Shown here: in pieces, positions 26,567 through 34,619 of the stretch
Layout of the letters: each line of letters starts with the position of its first letter
How positions within the stretch are numbered: position 1 is the first letter of the stretch
Source of the DNA: Nocardia australiensis
GTDB taxonomy: Bacteria > Actinomycetota > Actinomycetes > Mycobacteriales > Mycobacteriaceae
DNA length: 64,000 nt
Direction of reading: 5' to 3'
NCBI RefSeq assembly: GCF_020733705.1
Contig: NZ_JAJFZM010000016.1
Span: 186,001-250,000 of the forward strand
Notes under the pieces: model-generated
The model's input: only the letters and a program-made list of their open reading frames with translations
Told to the model about the DNA's origin: nothing
Databases searched by the model: none
Program-made: the position numbers and the translations under genes

Positions 26567-27399
26567 ACGACCTGAAAAGTTTCGTCGCCCTGCAAACCCG
26601 GCTGTACGAGTTCTTGGAACGACAAGACGAGGCCACACTGCGGGGAATTCTCGACGGAACCGTGGAGTTGGCGGTGGTACCCGCTGACGATGCGGCACCG
26701 GTCGGCTCCTCCTATGAGGTATCGCGCGGCATTTCCCAGTCTCTGGCGGCCGACCCCGTCGGGGCACCGTCAACGATTCCCCTTCAAGTGGTGCAGGATC
26801 TTTTACGATTGCCGTCCGGGCAGCAACGGAGCTTCTACCTGAATGGGGCGGACCTGCCGCTGCAGGGGCTTCGCCAGGTGGCCAAGCTGCTGGGCCTCCG
26901 CGGCTACACGAAACCCAGGAAAGCGGAACTCCTCGAGATATTGGTCCACCACGACTTCGCTCGGAACGACGCTGCCGCGGACGAACCCCCGACTCCGGCA
27001 CCGGCCCTCGATCCGCCCGACGGCAAGGCAGGGGCCGCGAACACCGGGGCCGATGATGCGGCTGACAACACTGGGGTCGGCCATACCGATACCGGTAGCA
27101 CCGCGTCGCAGCCCACCCCCAACGAGTCCGGCCCTGTGCTGGCAGCGGCGCCGACCGGAGCCGCGAGTCCGAATGCCGATGCGGCCCGGATCGCTGCGCA
27201 GCTGCGCGCGACCGAGACCGAGGGCGAGGGGATCGCGTATCTGCGTGAACAGCATCTCGATCGTGCGAGTCTGCTGTCCGTGGCCGCGGAGTTGCAGCTC
27301 ACTCGGGTGGATCGCCTGAGCCGCCCCGAACTTGAGAAGCGGGTGCTCAAGCAGGCGATCGGTGCCCGGCGCAAATTTGCCGGCTTGCGGAAATGGTGA
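26563..27399 (+). CDS. SAP/Rho-N-like adaptor protein, middle gene of the ParA operon
   Basis: A 278-residue protein with a GTG start overlapping the ParA stop by four bases. The N-terminal helix is LKSFVALQTRLYEFLERQD. Residues about 105-130 (LRQVAKLLGLRGYTKPRKAELLEIL) have the Rho-N/SAP pattern of a small DNA/RNA-binding fold. A disordered Ala/Asp/Pro/Thr linker follows (about 135-205). The C-terminus (LLSVAAELQL...RLSRPELEKRVLKQ) looks like a second degenerate SAP unit ending in a basic tail. It may link ParA to nucleic acid or to the third protein. No enzyme motif is visible. Confidence 0.7.
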   Translation: MNDLKSFVALQTRLYEFLERQDEATLRGILDGTVELAVVPADDAAPVGSSYEVSRGISQSLAADPVGAPSTIPLQVVQDLLRLPSGQQRSFYLNGADLPLQGLRQVAKLLGLRGYTKPRKAELLEILVHHDFARNDAAADEPPTPAPALDPPDGKAGAANTGADDAADNTGVGHTDTGSTASQPTPNESGPVLAAAPTGAASPNADAARIAAQLRATETEGEGIAYLREQHLDRASLLSVAAELQLTRVDRLSRPELEKRVLKQAIGARRKFAGLRKW

Positions 27400-28817
27400 G
27401 CGCCGTGCCGAGCGGAGTGACAGCAGAGCGAGCCGAGCAGCTAGGCAGTCGCTCGATGTATCTGATCGGCGGGCGCCGGGTTACGGTTTCGGACCTGTTG
27501 GACGCCGGTCTTATTCAGCCTGGCGCGAAGCTCAGGTTCAAGCGCAACCGGATCGGCGTGACCTACGACGCGACAGTCACCGATAAGGGACGTATCCGGC
27601 TCGAGCCCGATGGCGAGGAGTTTCGCTCACCGTCCCGGGCGGCGATGGTGGCCGCCGGGATGCGAGCCGTCGACGGGTGGCGGGCGTGGCTTGTGGTCGA
27701 GCAAGATCGGATGTTGGACGCCGTACGTCAGGAGTTGCTCGACCGAGTGATCTCGAATGTCGCGGCCGCTGCGCACCGCCACAACGAGGATGTGGTGCGC
27801 CGGCGCATCCACGAGCGCCTGAGGCAGGCCCGCAGGCATGCGGACGAGGATGAGGCCGAACGCATTTCGGTTCGTGAACTGCTGTCGCTATGGGGAGCAT
27901 CGGATCGCGGAGACCAAGTCAGCCGGATCGAGGCGGATCTGGCCAACCACGGACTGGTTACGTCACCCAGCTTCCGGGCGGTAACTCTGGACACGATGGT
28001 GTCACTGACCACGCCGCCCAGTGAGGCGGAGGGAAACACGGTGGCGGGTCCGTCCGTCCTCGACGACGTCCCGGTCGCCGAGGACGACGAGGGGGAGCGT
28101 GATCTCGATGTCCGCCTGACGGTCGGGAATCTGTCACCCCTGCTCGGGGTCGAGTCCGTCGGGCCGAACAGCACGCTCGAAGAAGCGATCACCAAGATGC
28201 TTCTGAACGATTTCTCCCAGCTCGCCGTCCTCAGCGGCCCTCGTAACCTGCGCGGAGCAGTCACATGGCGCTCGATCGTCCAGGCGATGCACCAGAAGCC
28301 CGATGCGAGTCTCGCCGATGCGATCGACCCGCATGTGGAGGTCGTCGACTACGAACGCGATCTCTCCGATGTCCTACCCACGCTGCAACAGTGCGAATTC
28401 GTCTTTGTCCGGGACGAGAGCAAGGCCATTAACGGCATCGTCACGACAGCCGACGTGGCTCAGCGCTACGGCGAGATGGCGACCCCGTTCTTCCAGTTGG
28501 GGGAGCTGGATCAGACACTGCGATGGATCCTGAACCGCACCTTGGATGTTCGGACCGTCCAACGACTCTGTCACCGGGAGATCACCAGTTTCGACCAGCT
28601 CTCAGTGGGTGACTACCGCCGTGTGCTGGAGAACAGGGAGGTCTGGGAGAAACTGGGCTGGCCGTTGGACCGCTCCGCATTCATCTCCCGGCTCGAAGAG
28701 ATCCGGCTCATCCGCAACAAGGTTATGCACTTCCATCCAGACCCGGTGCCCGAGGACGCCGTCGACAAGCTAAGGATGTTCAACAATTTGTTGCACCGGT
28801 ATCGTGATCCGGAGTAA
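27393..28817 (+). CDS. RAMA - CBS pair - HEPN-like protein, third gene of the ParA operon
   Basis: A 474-residue protein. The ATG (27393) overlaps the previous stop by seven bases. Residues about 22-100 are a RAMA-like domain (VTVSDLLDAGLIQPGAKLRF...). A charged helical region spans about 105-200. Two CBS motifs, which usually bind adenosyl nucleotides, lie at about 240-355. A helical C-terminus (about 356-474) contains ISRLEEIRLIRNKVMHFHPD, an R-x4-H motif (RNKVMH) like HEPN/Swt1-type RNases. The layout suggests a nucleotide-gated effector that senses DNA, which is inference. It is intact. Confidence 0.8.
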   Translation: MVSAVPSGVTAERAEQLGSRSMYLIGGRRVTVSDLLDAGLIQPGAKLRFKRNRIGVTYDATVTDKGRIRLEPDGEEFRSPSRAAMVAAGMRAVDGWRAWLVVEQDRMLDAVRQELLDRVISNVAAAAHRHNEDVVRRRIHERLRQARRHADEDEAERISVRELLSLWGASDRGDQVSRIEADLANHGLVTSPSFRAVTLDTMVSLTTPPSEAEGNTVAGPSVLDDVPVAEDDEGERDLDVRLTVGNLSPLLGVESVGPNSTLEEAITKMLLNDFSQLAVLSGPRNLRGAVTWRSIVQAMHQKPDASLADAIDPHVEVVDYERDLSDVLPTLQQCEFVFVRDESKAINGIVTTADVAQRYGEMATPFFQLGELDQTLRWILNRTLDVRTVQRLCHREITSFDQLSVGDYRRVLENREVWEKLGWPLDRSAFISRLEEIRLIRNKVMHFHPDPVPEDAVDKLRMFNNLLHRYRDPE

Positions 28818-28837
28818 TTGGACGGTGACGTACTGCA

Positions 28838-28981
28838 GAATGGTCGCCAGCCGTTCTCGTCGACCTGATCGGCGAACTGCTCGACATAGACCTCGACCTC
28901 GACCTCGACCTCGACCTTCAACGCCGCCGCCAACATCTGACGCGCACCGTCACGCACGATCTGGTCGATCAGCGACCGAAA
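28838..28981 (-). pseudogene. IS256-family (mutator) transposase scrap
   Basis: The minus frame reads LIDQIVRDGARQMLAAAL and YVEQFADQVDENGWR, the N-terminal region of IS256-type transposases (usually AALEAEVDAYI.QFA). Between them an insert encodes repeated Val-Glu because of a hexanucleotide expansion (28889-28918). No start or downstream catalytic region remains. Confidence 0.6.
28889..28918. repeat. Hexanucleotide repeat (gacctc), nearly five units
   Basis: Four perfect gacctc units followed by gacctt. It lies within the transposase scrap and encodes (Val-Glu)n on the minus strand. This looks like slipped-strand expansion of a codon pair. Confidence 0.85.
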
Positions 28982-29000
28982 TCCCGCCTGCGACCCGGCC

Positions 29001-29381
29001 GTGCTTGAGGAGGTCCTCGACGAGGCCGGGGCTGCCGCCGACCACGCCCTCGCCGATCCGGACCCATGGCACGGGTTCACCGAGTTCGCCACCGTCTACG
29101 CCCGGCTGCGTGCTGAAAGCTGCGGTGTCAACGATGCTCTGGGCGGTGCGGGATCCTGCGATCTCGGCGACACCATCACCGATCTCGGCGACAGTCTGCG
29201 CCGCCTCGTCGACCGCGCACAGCAGGCGGGGGCCATGCGCGACGACATCACATGGTGCGACGTCGCTTTCGCGCTCGCGGGAGTCGCGACGCAGCCGCGC
29301 ACCATCGGCCTGCAAGCCGCGCCGAACCAGTGGACCCGAAACCTGCGCATCGTGCTCGACGGACTCGAGTCCCGACGCTGA
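29001..29381 (+). pseudogene. TetR-type regulator, C-terminal ligand domain only
   Basis: 126 codons from a GTG. LEEVLDEAGAAADHALADPDPWHGFTEFATVYARLRAES resembles the helical ligand domain of TetR regulators, and DITWCDVAFALAGVATQP fits the later helices. The DNA-binding HTH is absent and the sequence abuts an IS256 scrap, so the regulator was probably cut by insertion or deletion. The rest of 29382-29856 is gene-free. Confidence 0.55.
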
Positions 29382-29480
29382 GCCGCCGCCTATCGGGCGA
29401 CGGGAGCGGTGCTGGCGGATCAGCTGAAGAACGCACTCTTTGCCGCTGATCGCGCGCTTCGTATCAGTCGGGGCCAAGTC

Positions 29481-29512
29481 TGGAAGGGCCAACAGGCCGA
29501 GATCATCTCGGC
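29481..29512 (+). repeat. Imperfect inverted repeat, left arm
   Basis: tggaagggccaacaggccg followed by agatcatctcggc is the reverse complement, with few mismatches, of 30088-30118. The two arms stand 0.6 kb apart on either side of attR. Confidence 0.55.
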
Positions 29513-29856
29513 GTTCTGGTTTTGGACGGTGCCGATTTTGCGTCGTCGAGCACTGACCGCCTCGGACACGCGATCAGCAGCCGGTGCGCTCGCAATGTGT
29601 TTCACCGATCGACTGCAGGCTGGCGGTACGGGGTGCTGGTGTCGATCACGTGCCGTTCGTCCGCTGTTCGGCGTGGTCGGCGGCGCGCGTTCGGATTCGA
29701 CCCCTCCCCAAATATTCGCCAGATATTCGAGTCGGTTCTGGGGGGCCGTGTGCGAACCTGCTGGGTACATAGGGCATTTCGTGCGTTTCAACTCGACCCC
29801 CTAAGCGCACAATGCCTTCAATGCTTGGTGTGACCAGCGCCTTTCCGTAGCTCGTT

Positions 29857-29893
29857 ATCGGCAGGTTTCTGGTTCGAGTCCAGATGGGGGAGC
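29857..29893 (+). repeat. attR, right attachment site of the genomic island
   Basis: Exact copy of 650-686, the 3' part of tRNA-Asn. Only the anticodon stem 3' strand, variable loop, T-arm and acceptor 3' strand are present, so this is not a second tRNA gene. The sequence before it does not complete a cloverleaf. Confidence 0.9.
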
Positions 29894-29897
29894 GCAA

Positions 29898-29936
29898 GAA
29901 GGCCCTTGACCAGGTATTTCTGGTCGGGGGCCTTTC
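29898..29936 (+). terminator. Native tRNA-Asn terminator displaced by the island
   Basis: aaggcccttgaccag and ctggtcgggggcctt form a long stem with loop gtattt, followed by tct. Its position right after attR suggests it followed the tRNA before integration. Confidence 0.75.
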
Positions 29937-30087
29937 TTATGTGGTTGCTAATGGGACCTCCACCAAGAATATGCCAAGGAGTAGGCACCAGGGTTTCGTC
30001 CGATGGCCGCCCTGATCTGACCCCAACCAGCCGTTATCGGTCCCGCGCCTGATCGAGGCACGGCGATGTGGTGTGGTTTTGCGACGG

Positions 30088-30118
30088 GCCGAGATGATCT
30101 CGGCCGGTTGGCCTTCCA
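30088..30118 (-). repeat. Imperfect inverted repeat, right arm
   Basis: gccgagatgatctcggccgg and the following ttggccttcca pair with 29481-29512. The inner gccgagatgatctcggc is itself a near-palindrome. Apart from this arm, 29937-30244 shows no gene. Confidence 0.5.
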
Positions 30119-30244
30119 ACCACCGCCCTGGCCGGTTTGGATCGCGGGTCGCGGTATGACAGTGCGCTTGCGAGCCCCGCACATGAAGATCGAATAGCCT
30201 TACCGCGCAGGGTTTTCGTTGCACGGCAGGAAGCGCGATATTGC

Positions 30245-30394
30245 GTCAGCCGAGTCGGTGTAGGACAGCCGCGAGAAGCCGTCGATGGCCGAGTGCAGGT
30301 AGGTGTAGCCGGTTCTCGCACCCGCTGACTTCGCCCGGTCGGCGGACTTGGCCTGGTCGCTGTCGCGGCCGTGGATGCGCCAGCCAATCGAGGG
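30245..30394 (-). pseudogene. IS481-family transposase scrap (catalytic core start)
   Basis: The minus frame reads IHGRDSDQAKSADRAKSAGA and TGYTYLHSAIDGFSRLSYTD, the strongly conserved segment with the first catalytic Asp of IS481-type transposases. Sequence before and after is lost or frameshifted. Confidence 0.6.
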
Positions 30395-30545
30395 TCGCAA
30401 GCGACTGATCGAACGCTGCAAGACCAGGCCGATCGCGCATGTTGCGGCCGAGATGGGCATCTCACGCGCCTGCGCATCGAAGTGGGTCAACCGCTGGCGA
30501 CGTCACGGTGATGCTGGACTACGTGACCGACCTTCGACGCCGCAG
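30387..30545 (+). pseudogene. IS481-family transposase scrap (N-terminal HTH)
   Basis: The plus frame reads GRKRLIERCKTRPIAHVAAEMGISRACASKWVNRW and HGDAGLRDRPSTP, the helix-turn-helix start of IS481 transposases. It faces away from the neighbouring core scrap, so the two come from different copies or an inverted rearrangement. Bases 30546-30655 hold nothing else. Confidence 0.6.
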
Positions 30546-30655
30546 TGCTCAGGGGCGCATTCGCGTGAGTCACTATTCGGCCTCTCAATAAGAAGTGCGG
30601 CAGACACGGCACCGTGAAAAGACGTGATGGTGCCGCGCCTGCCAGAAGGGCTTCG

Positions 30656-31021
30656 TCAGTCCTGCGGTGCGACGCGGATCCGGTTCCCGTCGGGGTCGGC
30701 TGCGAGGAAGGTGCGTCCAAAGCCCGCGTCGTGAGGTTCTTTCAGGATCGTGATGCCCTTGGACTGCCACCGTTCGAAGATGGTGTCGAGTTGGTCGGAG
30801 CCACAGTCGATGGCGAGGCAGACCTCGCTGGTGCGTGAGACGTCGGAGGAAAGATTCTCGAACTGCCCTGACCACAGAGCCAGGTCAGCACCGGGGCCGA
30901 GGTCGAAGGTGATGTATCCCGGAGTCTCGAACGACGGGCTCATACCGAGGAGGTCACCATAGAAGCGAGCAGCGGCAGGAGCATCGTTCACATAGACGAT
31001 AGTCACGACGGATGCGGTCAT
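30656..31021 (-). CDS. VOC-family (glyoxalase/bleomycin-resistance fold) protein
   Basis: A 121-residue single VOC unit. It has beta-alpha-beta repeats with IVYVNDAPAAARFYGDLLGM at the start and FLAADPDGNRIRVAPQ at the end, where DPDGN is the usual last turn. The substrate is unknown; these small dimeric proteins include dioxygenases, isomerases and antibiotic-binding proteins. It is divergent from the WYL regulator, 93 bp away, which is its likely controller. Confidence 0.85.
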   Translation of the reverse strand: MTASVVTIVYVNDAPAAARFYGDLLGMSPSFETPGYITFDLGPGADLALWSGQFENLSSDVSRTSEVCLAIDCGSDQLDTIFERWQSKGITILKEPHDAGFGRTFLAADPDGNRIRVAPQD

Positions 31022-31114
31022 AGTTGTTCCCTTTCAAGGTTGTGGGCAACGCATCCACCAGACTGGACAGAATATGCGCCACATCCTGTCGTATTTGCTG
31101 AGAAACTTCGAAGG

Positions 31115-32050
31115 GTGACCCCCGACCGGTTCTTCTCCCTGATGCTGCTCCTCGGAACTCGGGATGCCGTGACCACCTCCGACCTCGCCGCAGCGCTCGG
31201 GGTATCGCTGCGGACCATCACCCGGGACCTCAACTGGCTCCGTGACGCCGGCTTCCCGGTGTCCGCACAACGTGGCCGACTGGGAGGCGTTACGGTTCTC
31301 CCCAGCACGGGACTCGACCTCACCCGCCTCACCCCGAGCGAACGCGACCACTTGTCGCTGACCGGACTGGATGAGAAGCAGCGAGAAGACCTCGATGCCT
31401 CGACCGAGAGCCGGCGCGCGCTCGCCAAGATCACCAACGTTCGGCAGCCACACACCGAGGATCTTCTCCCACTCGCGGAGGTCATACACGTGGACAGTCG
31501 CCCTTGGCTCCAGCAACGACCTGATGGCACGGCTCCGGCCGCGCTGATCGGTCCGGTGCGGCGCGGTCGACGGCTCCGGATCGAGTACGACAGTTCTCGC
31601 CAGCGTCGGCGACTCGACCTGGTCGTGGACCCCTACGGGCTGCTGGCCAAGGCAGGCATCTGGTATCTGATCGCCGACTGCGACCGAGTGCCGCGGATGT
31701 ATCGCCTCGAGCGCATCACGGCATGGTCCGAAACCGATCGTGCACGACGGACCCGGCCGGACCAGACCCTTGCCAGCGTCGCGGCCGCGCTCACCGAGTG
31801 GTGGGCGCGCGACCACGTCATCGAAGTCAGCGCTACTTTCGATCGGACACAGATCGAACGAGCGAAGTGGATCTTCGGTCAACGACTTCGACAGGACGGC
31901 CACGAAGTCACGATCAAGTTCCTGCAACTGGAGGATGTGCGAGCGCTCCTGCCGTTCGGAAGGTCGGTCACCGTCCACGGCCCGCCCGAGGCCAAGGCTC
32001 GCTTACACGACCTCGCCAACGAGCTCGCCAACCATTACAGGCCGTCATAA
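31115..32050 (+). CDS. WYL-domain transcriptional regulator (DeoR-like HTH)
   Basis: 311 residues from GTG 31115 (VTPDRFFSLMLLLGTRDAVT). The frame is open 25 codons further, but that part is poor. The N-terminal winged HTH reads TTSDLAAALGVSLRTITRDLNWLRDAGFPV. The middle is a WYL domain (about 135-215) with IEYDSSRQRRRLDLVVDPYGLLAKAGIWYLIADC. A WCX-like C-terminus follows. WYL regulators sense ligands or nucleic acids. Its target is probably itself and the divergent VOC gene. Confidence 0.88.
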   Translation: MTPDRFFSLMLLLGTRDAVTTSDLAAALGVSLRTITRDLNWLRDAGFPVSAQRGRLGGVTVLPSTGLDLTRLTPSERDHLSLTGLDEKQREDLDASTESRRALAKITNVRQPHTEDLLPLAEVIHVDSRPWLQQRPDGTAPAALIGPVRRGRRLRIEYDSSRQRRRLDLVVDPYGLLAKAGIWYLIADCDRVPRMYRLERITAWSETDRARRTRPDQTLASVAAALTEWWARDHVIEVSATFDRTQIERAKWIFGQRLRQDGHEVTIKFLQLEDVRALLPFGRSVTVHGPPEAKARLHDLANELANHYRPS

Positions 32051-32202
32051 ACGTCCTGCCCCGCAACATCTAGCAGTCACCTGACCTGGGTGGCAATGAC
32101 CATCCCGGCCGCCGCGCGTGAGGCTTGCAGCGGAGCGTGCTCGCGACAAGGCCAAGACTCATCGCGAGCCTCCGGGCAACGATTTCGGCTCGCGAGCCGC
32201 GC

Positions 32203-32940
32203 TCACCTGGCGATCGGTTGATCGTCGAGGGGTGGCCGCGACGTCAGGCTCGTGAACGCCTGCGCGGCACGTGCTCGGCGAGCGCGCCGGAGGTAGACGA
32301 CGTTCCACAGGGTCAGGCCGCTCAGTGTCGCGATCAAGAGCACTTCGCCGACGCCGACTCCCACGCTGACGGGAAGAAGGTAGACCAGCGGGATCCGCAG
32401 GAGCGACTCGAGTACGAGGACCGTGCCCGACACGGTGGTGCTAACCCGGTGCCCATGCCGGATTCGCGGATCGACGCGGTACTGCTCGGTGAACTGGGCA
32501 CTCCGGGAAGGGTCGAAGGTCTGCACGGCCGCGAGGGAGATCGGCCGTCCGCGCAGGGCGGTGGCCAGGAACACGAGCCCGACCGCGCCGGTGATGAACG
32601 AGTTCTTCAGCAGCATGAACTGGGGATCGCCGCTGATCAGGGCCAGCGCCGCGCCGACTCCGAATGCGATGAACATGACCGTGGCGAACGGGTTCAGCGA
32701 CCGTTCGCGGACCGCACCCCACACGATCCGCACCGCGGAGAGCGCGGTCGCGGCCAGCAACGCGACCGTGTCGCCGACGCCGAGCAGATGCAGCGCGTAG
32801 TAGATGACGAGGGGTAGGACGAGATCGGGGGCGAGTGAGCGGATCAGCGCCATCGGCCGGACGGTGGCGATCGATGTCGCGTCGCCGGGTCGACTGGTGG
32901 AGGTTCCACCGATCGGGTGGGTGGTTGCGTTGTCGGGCAT
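32203..32940 (-). CDS. VC0807-like integral membrane protein
   Basis: A 245-residue protein with about six hydrophobic segments, beginning near residue 36 (LAPDLVLPLVIYYALHLLG). The family pattern includes LNPFATVMFIAFGVGAALALISGDPQFMLLKNSFITGAVG. The function of the family is not established. It lies downstream of a TetR gene on the same strand, and a perfect palindrome 65-90 bp before its ATG (33005-33030) is the likely TetR operator. Bases 32051-32202 are the convergent gap with the WYL gene. Confidence 0.8.
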   Translation of the reverse strand: MPDNATTHPIGGTSTSRPGDATSIATVRPMALIRSLAPDLVLPLVIYYALHLLGVGDTVALLAATALSAVRIVWGAVRERSLNPFATVMFIAFGVGAALALISGDPQFMLLKNSFITGAVGLVFLATALRGRPISLAAVQTFDPSRSAQFTEQYRVDPRIRHGHRVSTTVSGTVLVLESLLRIPLVYLLPVSVGVGVGEVLLIATLSGLTLWNVVYLRRARRARAAQAFTSLTSRPPLDDQPIAR

Positions 32941-33004
32941 GGATTTTCACCGTCCGATCTCGGTGGGATTGTCAACGCCACCCAGATCGCCTTTCCAAGT
33001 CGCA

Positions 33005-33030
33005 TGTATTGCTATGAGGTTAGCAATACA
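33005..33030. promoter_or_regulatory. Perfect inverted repeat, probable TetR operator
   Basis: tgtattgcta (33005-33014) and tagcaataca (33021-33030) are exact reverse complements around tgaggt. The site is between the TetR stop and the VC0807-like start. A related string AATACAnnTGACTT occurs at 33025-33038 and at 33687-33700 before the TetR gene. Confidence 0.75.
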
Positions 33031-33041
33031 GATGACTTGAA

Positions 33042-33659
33042 TCAAGGGCGTCGCGGCGCATCGGCGGAGACGAGTAGCCGTGCGAGGTGTGCCTCCATCA
33101 ATGCCAGCACCTCCTCGGCGGTGTACATGCCGAGGAGGAAGTGGGTCCGCAAGCCGTCGGCCAGGCAGATCAGCAACCCGGCCTCGGTGGCGGGGTCGCG
33201 ATCGGACGCGATCTCCCCGGCCTGCACGGCCAGCGCGATCTGACCCTCCAGCAACTCGCGCAGCGCCCCTGTCCGTTGTCGCACGTTCTCCCGTAAGACG
33301 TCATTGCGCGCGGCCTCCAGCAGAAAGTCGATATTGATCGAACTCCCTGCTCGGGAATCCTCATCGATCGGTAGCATCTCCATGACGATGGCCCGCAGCC
33401 GGGCCGCGCGCCCGCCCTCGCCCATGAGGATGAGTCGCTCGGTGACGCGCTCCACGTTCTTGCGGCTCATGAACTCCATCGCGAAGATCATCAACTCTTG
33501 GCGGCCGCCGAAATAATGCTGGAGCTGTCCCAGCGAGATCCCGGCCTCCGCGGCCACCTCGCGCAGCGTCACCCGATCCAGACCACGGACGAGCGCCACC
33601 CTCCACAGCGCCTCGGCGATGGCCGTCCTCCGTGCATCGTGGTCAACCTGCTTCGGCAC
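33042..33659 (-). CDS. TetR-family regulator
   Basis: A 205-residue protein. The N-terminal HTH reads RTAIAEALWRVALVRGLDRVTLREVAAEAGISLGQLQHYFG. The C-terminal helical domain resembles BetI-type TetR_C domains (LLEAARNDVLRENVRQRTGALRELLEGQIALAVQAGEI). It is followed on the same strand by the VC0807-like membrane protein. Shared operator-like strings upstream of both genes point to autoregulation and control of the membrane gene. The ligand is unknown. Confidence 0.9.
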   Translation of the reverse strand: MPKQVDHDARRTAIAEALWRVALVRGLDRVTLREVAAEAGISLGQLQHYFGGRQELMIFAMEFMSRKNVERVTERLILMGEGGRAARLRAIVMEMLPIDEDSRAGSSINIDFLLEAARNDVLRENVRQRTGALRELLEGQIALAVQAGEIASDRDPATEAGLLICLADGLRTHFLLGMYTAEEVLALMEAHLARLLVSADAPRRP

Positions 33660-33686
33660 GTCCGCTCCTCGGTCGACAATCTTTGT

Positions 33687-33700
33687 AATACAACTGACTT
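33687..33700. promoter_or_regulatory. Operator-like site upstream of the TetR gene
   Basis: aatacaactgactt matches aatacagatgactt at 33025-33038 in 12 of 14 positions. It lies 28 bp before the TetR ATG, where it could overlap the promoter. Confidence 0.5.
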
Positions 33701-33807
33701 TAGCGCAGGCTCGACACGGTCTTCTGCACGCTGACCGGGCAGCTGCTCGTCAGCAGGCGCATTCGCCGCGAACAACGTGTCGGTGCCCGGCGCTACCATC
33801 GGCATTC

Positions 33808-34356
33808 GTGACATCCCTTGCTGATCGCCCGAATTCCGCCGTCCTCGTTGTCGACGTGCAGAACAGCGTGGTGGCCGACGTCCACCGGCGTGACGCCGTC
33901 CTCGCGACGATCGGTCGCCTCGTTGACAACGCGCGCGCGGCCGGTGTTCCCGTGGCCTGGGTGCAGGATGTCGGCGAGGATCGTGTCCCCGATAGCGTGC
34001 CGTGGCAGATTGTCCCGGAACTGGTTCCGGCCGATGACGAACCCCGCGTCGACAAGAGTTACGGCGACGCATTCGAGGACACCGATCTCGAGCCGATCCT
34101 CGCGCGACTCGGGGTCGGCCGACTGTTCGTCGCGGGCGCGCAAACCGACGCCTGTATCCGGTCCACCCTGCACGGCGCGTTCGTCCGTGGCTATGACACC
34201 GTCCTCGTCGCGGACGCGCACACCAGCGAGGACCTCACCGAATGGGGTGCACCGGCGCCCGAAGCCGTCATCCGCCACACCAATCTCTACTGGCAGCATA
34301 TGAGTGCACCCGGCCGCACCGCGCGGGTTGTCGGCACCGACGACATCGAGTTCTGA
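33808..34356 (+). CDS. Isochorismatase-family cysteine hydrolase
   Basis: 182 residues from GTG 33808 (VTSLADRPNSAVLVVDVQNSVV). The catalytic triad pattern is present: Asp in LVVDVQN, Lys in RVDKSYGDAFEDTDL and Cys in VAGAQTDACIRSTLHGAFVRGYD. Family members hydrolyse isochorismate, nicotinamide or other amides. The specific substrate is not evident. It is a single gene, divergent from the TetR gene. Confidence 0.88.
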   Translation: MTSLADRPNSAVLVVDVQNSVVADVHRRDAVLATIGRLVDNARAAGVPVAWVQDVGEDRVPDSVPWQIVPELVPADDEPRVDKSYGDAFEDTDLEPILARLGVGRLFVAGAQTDACIRSTLHGAFVRGYDTVLVADAHTSEDLTEWGAPAPEAVIRHTNLYWQHMSAPGRTARVVGTDDIEF

Positions 34357-34619
34357 CGCACAGCCTTTCGGGCGACTTCGTGCCGCTGCCGCTGGCAATG
34401 CACGCAGCACACGTGCGTTTCCTGGCGCCTGGACACGCGCTCACGCCTCCCCGAGGACCGATGAGTTCCGCCTCGCCGCATCGTTTCTCCGGCTCGATCT
34501 CTATGGGCAGCGCCGCGTCGCAAGCATCTCTTAAGCCCGAAGGAAGTCGGCGCGCACACACTGCCGTGCAGAGGCGGTCGCCTCGACCGGGGACGGAAAC
34601 GTCGACAGAAGGGCCTGTG

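Larger units (their letters stand above)
687..29893. mobile_element. Genomic island (about 29.2 kb) in the 3' end of tRNA-Asn, rich in defence genes
   Basis: The boundaries are the 37-bp direct repeats at 650-686 and 29857-29893. The content is accessory: type I restriction-modification, an Mrr nuclease, a Ser/Thr kinase, HTH-ImmA/IrrE, an ESX toxin cassette, a ParA-led operon, and remnants of integrases and insertion sequences. No intact integrase, excisionase, relaxase or replication gene is visible, so the island looks immobilised unless helped in trans. The intact tRNA at the left and the native terminator just past the right repeat fix the orientation. Confidence 0.85.

Noticed and set aside
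25718-27001. 427-codon minus-strand frame over the ParA operon
   Set aside because: Antisense shadow of ParA and the SAP-like gene, with no motif or start context.
26563-27399. Middle gene as a classical ParB
   Set aside because: No ParB box, HTH or CTPase motif visible; it shows SAP/Rho-N-like elements instead.
28889-28918. Hexamer tract as a phase-variation switch
   Set aside because: Six-base units cannot change frame, and the surrounding transposase gene is already dead.
29857-29893. Possible second tRNA-Asn
   Set aside because: Only the 3' half is present; no acceptor 5' strand, D-arm or anticodon loop precedes it, so it is attR.
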